Positions 43,322 through 51,908 of a DNA stretch of 53,324 nt are shown here, piece after piece. The stretch spans positions 1 through 53,324 of the forward strand of contig CAZNWC010000016.1 in NCBI GenBank assembly GCA_964577055.1. The letters run 5' to 3'. The DNA is from PNNG01 sp964577055. Its GTDB lineage: Bacteria > Bacteroidota > Bacteroidia > UBA7662. Position 1 is the stretch's first letter, and every line of letters begins with the position of its first letter. The translations under genes and the position numbers were made by a program. Below the pieces are notes generated by a model. It was not told the DNA's origin. It ran no database searches and saw only the letters and a list, made by a program, of their open reading frames with translations.

Positions 43322-44493
43322 CGCAAGGCATCGTTGAAGGTAAGCCCGGCAATGGAACGACGCTTCTGTAGGCACAATTGCCACCAAAGTCGGAAGCCGG
43401 GATCCATGATTTCTATGCTTTTGCCGAAACGATCGATGATTTCTTTTTCTTCCAGGCCTTGCAAGGCACGTGTTACATTGGCCGAGCTGTTTAACCTGTA
43501 ATCGCGGAGGAAAACATGTGAGTTCATGGGCCGGGGATCACCCGAAACGAGGGCGTGCATGAGGTTAATTTGCATGTTGGAAAGACTTTCGAACATGCGC
43601 TGGTAAAACGGAAGGCCTTGGCCAATGAGCTCACGCATGGCCAAGTCAAGGCTTTGGAGCGTGACTGCCTTTTCGGTATGGTTGAGCAGCATAAATGCAA
43701 ATTGCTGCACATAATAAGGATGGTTGAGCATGAGCTCAATGACCGCATCTGCTTGGTCGGGTGTGATGCTTTTGCCTTGTTGTTCAAATCCTTGAAGCAA
43801 GTGGTTCCTGAATTCTGGTGCAGGAATTTTGTCGAGATAAATGACCTGTCCGAATTTGTAGAACGGAAATGATTGTTTTTGAAAAAGCTGGGACAGCATG
43901 TGTCGTTTGCTGCCGTAAAGCAAATAGCTCACATTTTTATGTCTTTGCCAGTGTGAGCGCAATAATTTCTGAAACGGAAGTGATTCACTTAGGTGTTCGA
44001 TGTTTTGGAATTCATCGATACAAAGCACAAGACGGATATTTTTTTCGGATGCTATTTTTTCCGGGAGGTCGAGCAGAGCATGTTTATCGATTGGTTGCAT
44101 GCTAAAATCGAAATCAATGCCCAATTCTTGATCGGGGTATTGCCCTAGGCTTATGCGTGGTGAAATGCTGCTTGCCCACTTGCGCAGATTGTCGATGGCA
44201 TGTTCTATTTTGGTATGGGTGGCATTGATCACCGAGCGGCTGAGGATTTCAAAGAATTCGTTTTCCTCGCGCATGCTGAACAAATCTATTTGACAAAACA
44301 CCAAATCGGGCCTTTTGTAACGCCTGGCCAACTCATTCACCATGGAACTTTTGCCCCAACGGCGAGGTGCAATGAGTACGGTGTGAATGCCTTGAGATAG
44401 ATTACGATGTAACAGTTCCAGATCTCTTTTGCGGTTTACAAAGCTGTGGCTGTCCATCAAATGCCCAAACTGAAAAGACACTTTTTGCATCAT
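43303..44493 (-). CDS. AAA ATPase of the archaeal-ATPase/MNS type
   Basis: About 396 residues. An N-terminal FVNRKRDLELLHR precedes the Walker A variant APRRWGKSS (K48), and LVLCIDEFQN (D160, E161) is Walker B. The sensor-like YLLYGSKRHML follows, then a helical lid (200-290) and a C-terminal winged-helix-like part (DYRLNSSANVTRALQGLEEK). This is the STAND-like family of archaeal-type ATPases often found as single genes in accessory regions; the cellular role is unknown. Two adjacent ATGs (44493 and 44490) abut an exact -7 element, so the real start could be ATG 44457 (MDSHSFVNRK). Three tandem 15-bp repeats lie directly upstream. Confidence 0.82.
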   Translation of the reverse strand: MMQKVSFQFGHLMDSHSFVNRKRDLELLHRNLSQGIHTVLIAPRRWGKSSMVNELARRYKRPDLVFCQIDLFSMREENEFFEILSRSVINATHTKIEHAIDNLRKWASSISPRISLGQYPDQELGIDFDFSMQPIDKHALLDLPEKIASEKNIRLVLCIDEFQNIEHLSESLPFQKLLRSHWQRHKNVSYLLYGSKRHMLSQLFQKQSFPFYKFGQVIYLDKIPAPEFRNHLLQGFEQQGKSITPDQADAVIELMLNHPYYVQQFAFMLLNHTEKAVTLQSLDLAMRELIGQGLPFYQRMFESLSNMQINLMHALVSGDPRPMNSHVFLRDYRLNSSANVTRALQGLEEKEIIDRFGKSIEIMDPGFRLWWQLCLQKRRSIAGLTFNDALRQSHPA

Positions 44494-44501
44494 CAAATTT
44501 A
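44494..44501 (-). promoter_or_regulatory. -7 element abutting the ATPase start
   Basis: On the minus strand TAAATTTG (exact TAnnTTTG) is followed immediately by ATGATG. Transcription would begin inside the annotated codons, favouring a leaderless message or the downstream ATG at 44457. Confidence 0.5.
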
Positions 44502-44502
44502 T

Positions 44503-44547
44503 GAAACAAAAATGTTTGAAACAAAAATGTTTGAAACAAAAATGTTT
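44503..44547. repeat. Three exact tandem copies of a 15-bp semi-palindrome
   Basis: GAAACAAAAATGTTT occurs three times without interruption (44503-44517, 44518-44532, 44533-44547). Within each unit AAACA and TGTTT form an inverted repeat. On the minus strand each unit contains CATTTTTG, one mismatch from the -7 consensus. The array begins ten bases upstream of the ATPase ATG at 44493, so it is probably an operator or a stacked promoter for that gene. Confidence 0.85.
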
Positions 44548-44560
44548 CTAACGTAATGAG

Positions 44561-44944
44561 CTATAATTCATAGAGTTCGATGGGCAATCCATCGGGATCG
44601 CGCAAAAAGGTAAAGCGTTTTTTGGTTAGCTCATCGATGCGAATTGGTTCGCAGGAGACGCCTTTTTCGCGCAATGCATCGATGCAATTTTCGAGTATGC
44701 TAACAGCAAATGCCAAATGACGAAGTCCTGTAGCTTCGGGGTAGCTGGGTCGGACTGCCGGTTGTGGAAATGAGAATAATTCGAGCAGGTATTTGCCATT
44801 GAGCCCCAAATCGGCTTTCCAGCTTTGCCGGTCGGCCCGGTAAATCTCACTTAATAGCTCTAATCCCAATATTTCGGTGTAGAAATGCAGCGAACGCTTG
44901 TAGTCAGAGGCAATGAGGGCTACATGGTGCAGGCCTTTCAGCAT
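44561..44944 (-). CDS. VOC-family (glyoxalase-like) protein, YaeR type
   Basis: A 127-residue metalloprotein of the vicinal oxygen chelate fold: LHHVALIASDYKRSLHFYTE begins the first beta-alpha-beta-beta-beta unit with a metal-binding His, LLELFSFPQP provides a Glu, GLRHLAFAV the second His and LPIELYEL the final Glu. This four-ligand order matches glyoxalase I/YaeR-like proteins. The substrate is unknown. ATG 44944 lies one base after the aminotransferase stop, so the two are co-transcribed. Confidence 0.88.
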   Translation of the reverse strand: MLKGLHHVALIASDYKRSLHFYTEILGLELLSEIYRADRQSWKADLGLNGKYLLELFSFPQPAVRPSYPEATGLRHLAFAVSILENCIDALREKGVSCEPIRIDELTKKRFTFLRDPDGLPIELYEL

Positions 44945-44945
44945 G

Positions 44946-46202
44946 TTATTTGAGCTGAATAAGTGCTTTTTCGAGGGCTTGGAGTGCAAGTTGCACCTCT
45001 TCTTTTCGGCAAGTACCCACGCTTAAGCGGTACCAGCTGCTTTCCTCGCTTGCGCCAAAGGCATAGAAGGGCACCACTGCCAATCCCGCATTTTCGAGTA
45101 CATAAGCCGTCACATCGCGTGTTCCACTCAGCACTTTTCCTTGTGGGGTGGTTTTACCTGCCAAGTCCAAACGGATGGTGAGATATATGGCTGCTTGCGG
45201 ATGAATACAGTCGACAGGATAGCCGGCTTTTTTCAATTGCATGAAGCCGTTGTAGAATCCATCGAGCCGTTCAAACACGTTCGTTTTAAAGGCATGCAAA
45301 TAGGTTTCTACAGCAGCTGAATCGTTTAAAAAAGCTGCCGTGGCCACTTGTTCAGCTTTGGGGGCCCATGCACCTACATGGCCCAAAATGGCTTTCATCT
45401 TGTCGATGATCGGACGTGGCCCAAAACTCCAGCCAACACGAACACCTGTGGCAGCAAAGGCTTTCGACAAGCCATCGACAAAAATGGTATACGGTCGCAT
45501 GTCGGGTCGTAAGCTTACCGGATCAACGTGGGTAGTGGTACCAAATGTCAACATCCAGTAAATTTGGTCGTACATGAGGTATACAGGCTTGCGATTGGGA
45601 CCGCGGCGGGCATTTTCGGCGATGATAACGTCGCAGATTTTCTCCAGTTCTTCCTTGTCGAAAACGGTACCTGTGGGATTCAATGGCGAGCACACCGCTA
45701 CCAAACTTGCCTTCTCAATGTGTGCCGCAATCATGTCGGCCGTGGGCATAAAATTATGCTCGGCATCTACTTGCAGTTCAATGCCTTTGGTCCTGGTAAG
45801 GTGGCAATAGTGGTTGTTGTTCCAGGAGGGCACGGCATAAATCACGTGGTCGCCCGGGTCGAGCAGCGTTTGGTAGATGGCGTAAATCAAGGGGCGTGCA
45901 CCACCTGCTATCAGAAAATCATCGGCAGCATAGTTTAATCTGCCGTATTTCAGCATGAATTGGGCTACGGCCTGACGCAATTCGGCAATACCGTTGGCAG
46001 CTGGATAATTGGTATGTCCTTGGGCATATGCCTCTTGGATGGCGGTGTTGAGTTCATCAGGAATGGGGAATACAGCCGGATCAAAATCACCTATGGTAAA
46101 ATTGTAAATGGTAGCACCGGCTTTGATTTTCTGATTGATTTCACCAGCGAGTTTGATGATTTCGGAGCCGATAAGGTGTTCGGCCATTTGTGATACCTGC
46201 AT
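44946..46202 (-). CDS. PLP-dependent class I/II aminotransferase
   Basis: A 418-residue fold-type I enzyme. Cofactor-site features are NYPAANGIAELRQAVAQFM, VCSPLNPTGTVFDKEELEKI, YMLYD-like VYLMYDQIYWML and GLSKAFAATGVRVGW with the Schiff-base Lys, followed by a C-terminal Arg-containing SSWYRLSVG for the carboxylate. It resembles aspartate or aromatic aminotransferases; the substrate is not certain. ATG 46202 was chosen because an exact -7 element lies 14 bases upstream; the open frame to 46229 crosses that element. Confidence 0.9.
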   Translation of the reverse strand: MQVSQMAEHLIGSEIIKLAGEINQKIKAGATIYNFTIGDFDPAVFPIPDELNTAIQEAYAQGHTNYPAANGIAELRQAVAQFMLKYGRLNYAADDFLIAGGARPLIYAIYQTLLDPGDHVIYAVPSWNNNHYCHLTRTKGIELQVDAEHNFMPTADMIAAHIEKASLVAVCSPLNPTGTVFDKEELEKICDVIIAENARRGPNRKPVYLMYDQIYWMLTFGTTTHVDPVSLRPDMRPYTIFVDGLSKAFAATGVRVGWSFGPRPIIDKMKAILGHVGAWAPKAEQVATAAFLNDSAAVETYLHAFKTNVFERLDGFYNGFMQLKKAGYPVDCIHPQAAIYLTIRLDLAGKTTPQGKVLSGTRDVTAYVLENAGLAVVPFYAFGASEESSWYRLSVGTCRKEEVQLALQALEKALIQLK

Positions 46203-46216
46203 GCCAAAAGTTTGCA

Positions 46217-46224
46217 CAAATATA
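46217..46224 (-). promoter_or_regulatory. -7 promoter element of the aminotransferase
   Basis: TATATTTG on the minus strand, an exact TAnnTTTG match, 14 bases before the ATG at 46202. It separates this gene from the ABC exporter upstream. Confidence 0.55.
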
Positions 46225-46238
46225 AGCAAGCGAATGCC

Positions 46239-48065
46239 TTATAGCTGTTGCATTTCGATAAGTCGGTGGTAAACACCTTTGGCTTCGAGCAGTTCAGCAT
46301 GTTTTCCCGTTTCAACGATGCGGCCATTTTCGAGTACTACGATGAAATCGGCATGTTGAATGGTGCTCAATCGGTGTGCGATGACCAATGAGGTGCGGTT
46401 TTCCATCAAGTGTGCGAGGGCTTCTTGCACCAGCTTTTCAGATTCGGTGTCGAGGGCCGAGGTGGCTTCGTCGAGAATCAGAATGGGTGGATTTTTGTAC
46501 ACTGCGCGGGCTATGCTGATGCGCTGACGCTGCCCTCCGCTCAGGCGTGCGCCTCTGTCGCCGATTGAGGTATGGTAGCCATCTTCCAATTTTTCGATGA
46601 ATTCATGCGCGTTTGCCACTTTTGCCGCAGCTATGACCCGCTCCATGCTGGGGTTTTCTTCGCCGAAGGCAATGTTGGCAACGATGCTGTCGTTGAAAAG
46701 AATACTCTCTTGTGTGACAATGCCCATCAAGGCACGTAAATCAGCGATTTTAAGGGTTCTGATATCCTTTCCATCTACATATACCCCGCCCTTTTCGGGA
46801 TCAATGAAGCGTGGAATCAAGTCGGAAAGGGTTGATTTACCGCTACCCGATGGTCCGACCAATGCCACCATCTTTCCTTTGGGGATGTGCAGGTGTATAT
46901 TTTCGAGCACCCATTCGTTTCCGTAACGGAATGATAAATTGCGCAATTCAAGCGCATCGTAAAATCCATTTACCCCAACGGCATCGGGTGCCTCGGTGAT
47001 GGGATTTTGCGTATCGAGTATTTCAAACACCCGTTCTGCTGCTGCCAGGCCACGTTGTAGATTGGTAATGGTGTTTGTGATAGATTTGGCAGGCACCAAT
47101 AATTGCGAATACAACAGGATGTAGGTGATAAATTCACTCGCATTGAGTTCACTTTCGCCTTTGATGACCAAATTGCCACCATACAGGATGATGGTGAGCA
47201 CCAGGCTAAGTCCCAAAAATTCACTTACCGGTGAAGCCAATTCTTTTCGGTTGTAAATGGCTTTGAGCGTGTTGCGATAGCCTTCGTTTTCTAATTGGAA
47301 GCGTTTGCGTTGACTGGCTTGCGCATTGAAGGCCTTGATAATGCGAATGCCACTGATTGTTTCTTCAATGACCGATAAGATGTTGCCCAAATACACCTGG
47401 CCACGTGCAGAATCACGCTTGAGTTTGCGGGTAATGCTGCCGATGATAATGCCAGAAACTGGTACTACCAAAAAGCTGAAAATGGTGAGCTTAACGGAAA
47501 TGCTGAACAACAGGATGATGTAGCCGGCAAGCATGAGTGGTTCGCGCATCATGACCTGGATGGTACTGATGACTGAATTTTCTACTTCGCTCACATCGTT
47601 TGAAAGCACCGAGATGAGGTTGCCTTTGCGCTGGCTGTGGAAATAGCGCACATTGAGGCCCACCAAATTATCAAAAAGCTGCTTGCGCATGCGCATCACC
47701 ACCAAAGTGCGCATGCTGGTGAGCACCCGTGAACTCCAATAGCGAAAAACATTTCCAAAAAATACGGAGGCCAGTACAGCAGCACATACAAATTGTAGTG
47801 CGCCTGTTTTACCGTGGGTGAGGAGAATTTGGTTGAAATGGTAATTGAAAAAATCTTTGATATAATCGATGTTCAGGGCAAATGCGGGCGCCGAATTGGG
47901 CAAATTGGCCGGCTGAACGGTGTCGAATATGACATCGAGCAAGGGAATGAGCAGGGCAAAGTTGAAAATGCCAAATGCTATGCCCAAAATCGATAAAATC
48001 AAATAGCGCGGTAAGAAAAAATGGAGTGGCTTGGCAAATGCCAATAGCCTTAAATATGTTTTCAC
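46239..48065 (-). CDS. MsbA-like ABC exporter (fused permease and ATPase)
   Basis: A 608-residue half-transporter. Six membrane helices (about 20-330) are followed by the nucleotide-binding domain: Walker A GPSGSGKSTL, Q-loop TQESILF, signature LSGGQRQRISIA, Walker B ILILDEATSALD and the switch IAHRLSTI. It is of the MsbA/lipid-exporter type, probably flipping lipid A core or another lipid-linked envelope component as a homodimer. The start codon is GTG at 48065, only four bases after an exact -7 element. It is divergent from a GT2 gene. Confidence 0.93.
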   Translation of the reverse strand: MKTYLRLLAFAKPLHFFLPRYLILSILGIAFGIFNFALLIPLLDVIFDTVQPANLPNSAPAFALNIDYIKDFFNYHFNQILLTHGKTGALQFVCAAVLASVFFGNVFRYWSSRVLTSMRTLVVMRMRKQLFDNLVGLNVRYFHSQRKGNLISVLSNDVSEVENSVISTIQVMMREPLMLAGYIILLFSISVKLTIFSFLVVPVSGIIIGSITRKLKRDSARGQVYLGNILSVIEETISGIRIIKAFNAQASQRKRFQLENEGYRNTLKAIYNRKELASPVSEFLGLSLVLTIILYGGNLVIKGESELNASEFITYILLYSQLLVPAKSITNTITNLQRGLAAAERVFEILDTQNPITEAPDAVGVNGFYDALELRNLSFRYGNEWVLENIHLHIPKGKMVALVGPSGSGKSTLSDLIPRFIDPEKGGVYVDGKDIRTLKIADLRALMGIVTQESILFNDSIVANIAFGEENPSMERVIAAAKVANAHEFIEKLEDGYHTSIGDRGARLSGGQRQRISIARAVYKNPPILILDEATSALDTESEKLVQEALAHLMENRTSLVIAHRLSTIQHADFIVVLENGRIVETGKHAELLEAKGVYHRLIEMQQL

Positions 48066-48069
48066 GGTT

Positions 48070-48077
48070 CAAAGTTA
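48070..48077 (-). promoter_or_regulatory. -7 promoter element of the ABC exporter
   Basis: TAACTTTG on the minus strand, an exact TAnnTTTG match, followed by AACC and the GTG start. A leaderless message starting with GTG is implied. Confidence 0.55.
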
Positions 48078-48120
48078 ACAAAATAGATAAAGTCAGTGTT
48101 GTGCGCTGATTGCCGGTTGT

Positions 48121-48128
48121 TATATTTG
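48121..48128 (+). promoter_or_regulatory. -7 promoter element of the GT2 gene
   Basis: TATATTTG, an exact TAnnTTTG match, seven bases before the ATG at 48136. Confidence 0.6.
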
Positions 48129-48135
48129 CTTCGCC

Positions 48136-48972
48136 ATGCTCAGCATCATCACTACCATACACAACCAATTGCCGATGAACCGTTTGTTTTTCAGCAATTT
48201 GCAACGGTTTACACATTTCCCTTATGAGCTGGTGGTCATTGACAACGGGAGCCAAGATGCTTCGGCCCCCTTTTTTGAAAAACAAGGCGCTATTGTGATC
48301 CGCAATGCGCAAAATATGGCATACCCTGTGGCACAAAACCAAGGTGCTGCTGCTACCAAAAACGATTACCTCGTTTTTATGAACAACGATGTGGTGGTGA
48401 GTCCGCAATGGGACAAGCGGTTATTGGAATGCATGACTAAGGGCAAGGCCGACATCATCAGTCCTGCCAGTATCGACAGGGCTGAAAGCAGTTTGGCGAC
48501 CCGGCAATGGCGCCGCAAATGGAAAAAAATCAGGTTGTTCACCAGCGTTTTGGGCCAAGGAGCCCATGTGCTCCAATGGCAAAAAGAGCTCCTCTATGGG
48601 CCGTGGGAGGCATTTTGTGATGCGCGTTGGGAAAAATTTGGTCATCAATTGATTGAAGGATTTGCAGGCCATACCTTGCTGATGCACCGGTCGACTTATG
48701 CAAAAGTGGGGGCTTGGGACGAACGCATTTTACAAGGCGATTTCGATTTATATCTACGTGCCAGGCAACGCTGGGAATTGATTGGCGATGTGCGCCCAAT
48801 TGCCTTGGCTACCGGCGTATTTGTACATCATTATGGCCGCTTGACCATGCGCAGCCACCCCGAGGCGTGGGTGCCCACCCAACCCATTATTGAAATTGAA
48901 GATAAGTGGGGGGCACAGGCTTTTTTGGAAAAAACTGCCCATCTGGAGTTACACCGTGAATTTATTGCTTGA
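48136..48972 (+). CDS. GT2-family glycosyltransferase
   Basis: A 278-residue GT-A enzyme: MLSIITTIHNQLPMNRLFFS, LVVIDNGSQDAS, MAYPVAQNQGAAATKNDYLV and FMNNDVVVSPQWD with the DxD-like metal site. The acceptor half has FAGHTLLMHRSTYAKVGAWD and GDFDLYLRARQR. It stands alone, away from the main glycan operon, and is divergent from the MsbA-like exporter, so it may modify a glycolipid handled by that exporter (inference). It is followed by a terminator shared with the convergent peptidase. Confidence 0.87.
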   Translation: MLSIITTIHNQLPMNRLFFSNLQRFTHFPYELVVIDNGSQDASAPFFEKQGAIVIRNAQNMAYPVAQNQGAAATKNDYLVFMNNDVVVSPQWDKRLLECMTKGKADIISPASIDRAESSLATRQWRRKWKKIRLFTSVLGQGAHVLQWQKELLYGPWEAFCDARWEKFGHQLIEGFAGHTLLMHRSTYAKVGAWDERILQGDFDLYLRARQRWELIGDVRPIALATGVFVHHYGRLTMRSHPEAWVPTQPIIEIEDKWGAQAFLEKTAHLELHREFIA

Positions 48973-48995
48973 TTTGAAGGGGCTGCTCTAAACAC

Positions 48996-49027
48996 AAAAA
49001 AGGCCGGTATTTCTACCAGCCTTTTTT
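48996..49027. terminator. Bidirectional intrinsic terminator
   Basis: AAGGCCGGTA (from 49000) pairs with TACCAGCCTT with one mismatch around a four-base loop, flanked by an A-run on the left and a T-run on the right. It lies between convergent genes and suits both. Confidence 0.8.
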
Positions 49028-49042
49028 GATAGTGCCCTTGGC

Positions 49043-51106
49043 TTAATTCACCACCGGCAAATGCGCGTTTTTCTTACCGAACTCAAGCATTTGTTCGGTG
49101 AAGTTGTCGGGGTATTCCACCTTCACATCCACCAGCTTGTTACCTTCGTACACCGGTACCAGTTTGGGTTGGATGAAGCCTGAATAAGGCTTCGAGCCGA
49201 TTTTGGCGTAGCGGGCTTTTACTTCTTTCAGCAAGTCTTGGTCGACTTTTACCCCGTAATTTTCAACCAAGGCAGCACCCGCGGCAAAGTCGCCTTCGCT
49301 TTTGATGCGCTGTATTTCGCGTAGCAACTGCCCAAAAAGCTCGCGCAGGGCTTCGTAATCGTTGATCACAAAATAGGTTTTGCCATCACGCACCTTCTTT
49401 TCAATCACCTTATTGGCCAAGCCCTTTTCATAGGCCCAGCCAGCATTGAGCTGGCGGTTCCGCATGTGCGATTCTTCGAGGTTGTCGCCTTCTTCCAAGC
49501 GGCGCAATTGCAACATCAAGCCATTGCGGATGTAACCGTCGTACTCGGCTTTGCCCACTTCGAGCGAAGGCATCACGCCCAGTTCCACCAGCTTGGGATC
49601 GAGGATGAAGTACAAGGCCACCAGGTCGGCACGGGCTTCTTCCAAGGTTGAAGCGTATTGCTTGAGGGTTTCTTTGGGCGTGCCGATACCTGGGTTGAGC
49701 TGTCCGCTGGCGTGACCGATCACTTCGTGCAAATCGGTATGCAAATCGCCAGCCAAGGCGCCGTATTTCCGAGAGCGGTCGATTTGGGCTTGGTCCCAAG
49801 CAAATTCTTCGATGGCGCTGCCTTTGCTCGCCACTTCGTTGTAGGCATACACGATGTTGCCCAGCGATACCGATTTGGAGCCAAAATCTTTGCGGATCCA
49901 GTCGGCATTGGGCAGGTTGATGCCGATGGGGGTAGCCGGTGCGGCGTCGCCCGATTCCTGCACCACGGTAATTACCTTGGCTGAAATGCCCTTCACTTCC
50001 TTCTTTTTGTGCTCGGGCAAGATGGGCGAGTTGTCTTCGAACCACTGCGCTTCGTCGCCAATGGCCTTGATGCGGCGGGTGGCCACCATGTCGCGCACCG
50101 ACACCACCGATTCGTAGGAAGCCTTCATGCCCAGCGGATCGCCGTATACTTCAATGAAGCCGTTCACTACGTCGATCATCGATTCGGTATCGGCCACCCA
50201 AGCAATGTTGTAGGCATCCCAATCGCGCAAATCGCCGCTTTTGTAGTATTTTGCCAACAGCTCGAGTGCGGTTTTTTGCTTGTCGTTTTCGGCTACGGTG
50301 ATAGCTTTTTCGAGCCAATACACAATTTTATCGATGGCAGCGCCGTACATGCCGCCCGCTTTCCAGGTCTTTTCTACCAGTTTGCCATTTTCCTTTACGA
50401 CTTTAGAGTTGAGCCCGTACCAAATGGGGGTCGGATCATCTTTCACCTTCTGCTTGGCATAAAAGGCTTCCACTTCGGCTTGGGTAACGCCTTCATAGAA
50501 GTTGTTGGCGGAAGTGGTGATGAGGTCTACTCCAGGATCTTGGTTTACCCGTTTGGCAGCCACGTTGGGGTCGAACAAAATGGGATTGAGGAAGGCCAGC
50601 AGCTGCTCGTTGCTGTCGATGCTGCCCGCCATGCGTGGAAATTCAGCCTTGGCCGAGCCATTCACCAAAGTGGCAAAGTAAGCCGCATCAAAACCGGGTT
50701 GCAGCTTGCGCATGCTGTAGTGGTGGTGGATGCCGTTGCTGAACCATACGCGTTTGGCATATTCCATAAAAGCGTCCCACTGCTCGCCGCTGCGCTCACC
50801 TTCGTAATGGGCCACAATGCCTTCGAGGGTTTTGCGCACGAGGAGGTTGTATTTGTAATTCTGGTCCCAAATGATATCGCGACCAGCCGCTGCGGCCTCG
50901 CTGAGGTAGTAGAGCAGTTCTTTTTGCTGCAGGCTGAGTGAGTCGAATCCCGGAATGCGGTAGCGCAATACCTGGATGTCGGCAAATTCATCGGCCACCA
51001 CTTTAAAATCGTCGGCGGCAGCTTCGGTTTTTTCTTCTTGGTTGTTGCAGGCAAACAGCAGGCTGCTGCCCAAGGCAAGTCCCATCATAAGTCGGTAAGT
51101 TGACAT
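49043..51106 (-). CDS. M49-type (dipeptidyl-peptidase III-like) lipoprotein
   Basis: A 687-residue zinc peptidase. The signal peptide ends LLFACNN with lipid-attachment C20. The zinc motif is HEVIGHASG (H460, E461, H465), the six-residue HExxxH form unique to M49, and the second motif EEARADLVALY (489-499) supplies the third ligand. The N-terminal half is helical. Family members cleave dipeptides from short peptides; the lipoprotein form in Bacteroidota is probably periplasmic or surface-attached. ATG 51106 gives a proper lipobox; the frame extends to 51292 but that part overlaps scpB on the other strand. Confidence 0.9.
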   Translation of the reverse strand: MSTYRLMMGLALGSSLLFACNNQEEKTEAAADDFKVVADEFADIQVLRYRIPGFDSLSLQQKELLYYLSEAAAAGRDIIWDQNYKYNLLVRKTLEGIVAHYEGERSGEQWDAFMEYAKRVWFSNGIHHHYSMRKLQPGFDAAYFATLVNGSAKAEFPRMAGSIDSNEQLLAFLNPILFDPNVAAKRVNQDPGVDLITTSANNFYEGVTQAEVEAFYAKQKVKDDPTPIWYGLNSKVVKENGKLVEKTWKAGGMYGAAIDKIVYWLEKAITVAENDKQKTALELLAKYYKSGDLRDWDAYNIAWVADTESMIDVVNGFIEVYGDPLGMKASYESVVSVRDMVATRRIKAIGDEAQWFEDNSPILPEHKKKEVKGISAKVITVVQESGDAAPATPIGINLPNADWIRKDFGSKSVSLGNIVYAYNEVASKGSAIEEFAWDQAQIDRSRKYGALAGDLHTDLHEVIGHASGQLNPGIGTPKETLKQYASTLEEARADLVALYFILDPKLVELGVMPSLEVGKAEYDGYIRNGLMLQLRRLEEGDNLEESHMRNRQLNAGWAYEKGLANKVIEKKVRDGKTYFVINDYEALRELFGQLLREIQRIKSEGDFAAGAALVENYGVKVDQDLLKEVKARYAKIGSKPYSGFIQPKLVPVYEGNKLVDVKVEYPDNFTEQMLEFGKKNAHLPVVN

Positions 51107-51136
51107 GGTTTTTAAGGGTGTGTGCGTGTAAAAGGA

Positions 51137-51165
51137 TTGAACAGGGATAAAAATACATAGATTTG
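51137..51165 (+). promoter_or_regulatory. Promoter of scpB
   Basis: TTG (51137-51139), an 18-base spacer and TAGATTTG (51158-51165) fit the Bacteroidota -33/-7 promoter. The ATG is ten bases further on. Confidence 0.65.
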
Positions 51166-51175
51166 CCCACATCTC

Positions 51176-51745
51176 ATGGAAAATCAGCCCGACCGCTCGC
51201 TTCTCAAAGCCCAGGCCGAAGCCTTGGTTTTTGCTGCCGACAAACCCCTGCCCCTGGCCGAACTTACGCGCCTGCTGGGTATGTTTCATCAAACAACTTT
51301 AGATGAAAGCGACATGGCTGTCGTTATGCAGGAACTCTCGGCCGACATCGCCAGCCAACACCACGCGTTTGAATTGCGCATGGCCGGGGGCGGATACGCC
51401 TTTTATACCAAACCCGATTTCCACGATTTGCTGAGTCTGGCCTTGGCCGAACGTTCAAAAAAGCGCCTTTCCACCGCCGCACTCGAAACCCTGAGCATCA
51501 TTGCCTACAAACAGCCAGTTACCAAAGCCGAGCTAGAGGCCATCCGCGGGGTGAGCTGCGACTACAGCATTCAACGCCTGCTCGAAAAAAACCTCATCAG
51601 CATCACCGGCAAAAGCGATGGTCCGGGCCGCCCCACCCTGTATGGTACTTCAGAATTTTTCATGGAGTATTTTGGGATCAATGGGTTGCATGAGTTGCCG
51701 CAGTTGAAGGAGTTGGAGCAGCAGGAGAATAGTATTGGGCAGTAA
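51176..51745 (+). CDS. scpB: Segregation and condensation protein B
   Basis: A 189-residue protein with two winged-helix domains, a kleisin-associated subunit of the SMC-ScpAB condensin that organises and segregates the chromosome. LLKAQAEALVFAADKPLPLA starts the first domain; LSTAALETLSIIAYKQPVTK and AELEAIRGVSCDYSIQRLLE are the hallmark block, followed by GKSDGPGRPTLYGTSEFFME. scpB is often followed by rluB, which supports the identity of the gene at 52738. The stop codon TAA is at the same time the first three bases of the left end of the inverted-repeat element. Confidence 0.94.
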   Translation: MENQPDRSLLKAQAEALVFAADKPLPLAELTRLLGMFHQTTLDESDMAVVMQELSADIASQHHAFELRMAGGGYAFYTKPDFHDLLSLALAERSKKRLSTAALETLSIIAYKQPVTKAELEAIRGVSCDYSIQRLLEKNLISITGKSDGPGRPTLYGTSEFFMEYFGINGLHELPQLKELEQQENSIGQ

Positions 51746-51768
51746 GACCGCTCGCTGCGCTCGCTCAG

Positions 51769-51864
51769 AGAGCGCTGCGGTTTTGAGATAATAGAGCGCT
51801 ACGCTTTTCAGATAATAGAGCGCTACGCCTTTCAGATAATAGAGTGCTGCGCTTTTCAGACAAA
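51769..51864 (+). repeat. 24-bp tandem array, left arm
   Basis: Four adjacent 24-bp units at 51769, 51793, 51817 and 51841, beginning AGAGCGCTACGC and ending CAGATAAT. Units 2 and 3 differ at one base; units 1 and 4 are more diverged. A degenerate fifth copy (AGCGTACTACGC) starts at 51865. There are no unique spacers between units. Confidence 0.88.
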
Positions 51865-51908
51865 AGCGTACTACGCTTTAAGAACCAAATTTAGAGCTGT
51901 TTTAGGTC

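Noticed and set aside
44501..44551. Micro-ORF of 16 codons (repeating KQKCL) across the 15-bp repeats
   Set aside because: The repeat length is a multiple of three, so an open frame is expected by chance; no promoter or family supports it.
50009..50941. 310-codon open frame antisense to the M49 peptidase
   Set aside because: A shadow of a GC-rich coding strand; no family features and no promoter.
51769..51864. CRISPR array
   Set aside because: The 24-bp units are directly adjacent with no unique spacers, and there are no cas genes.
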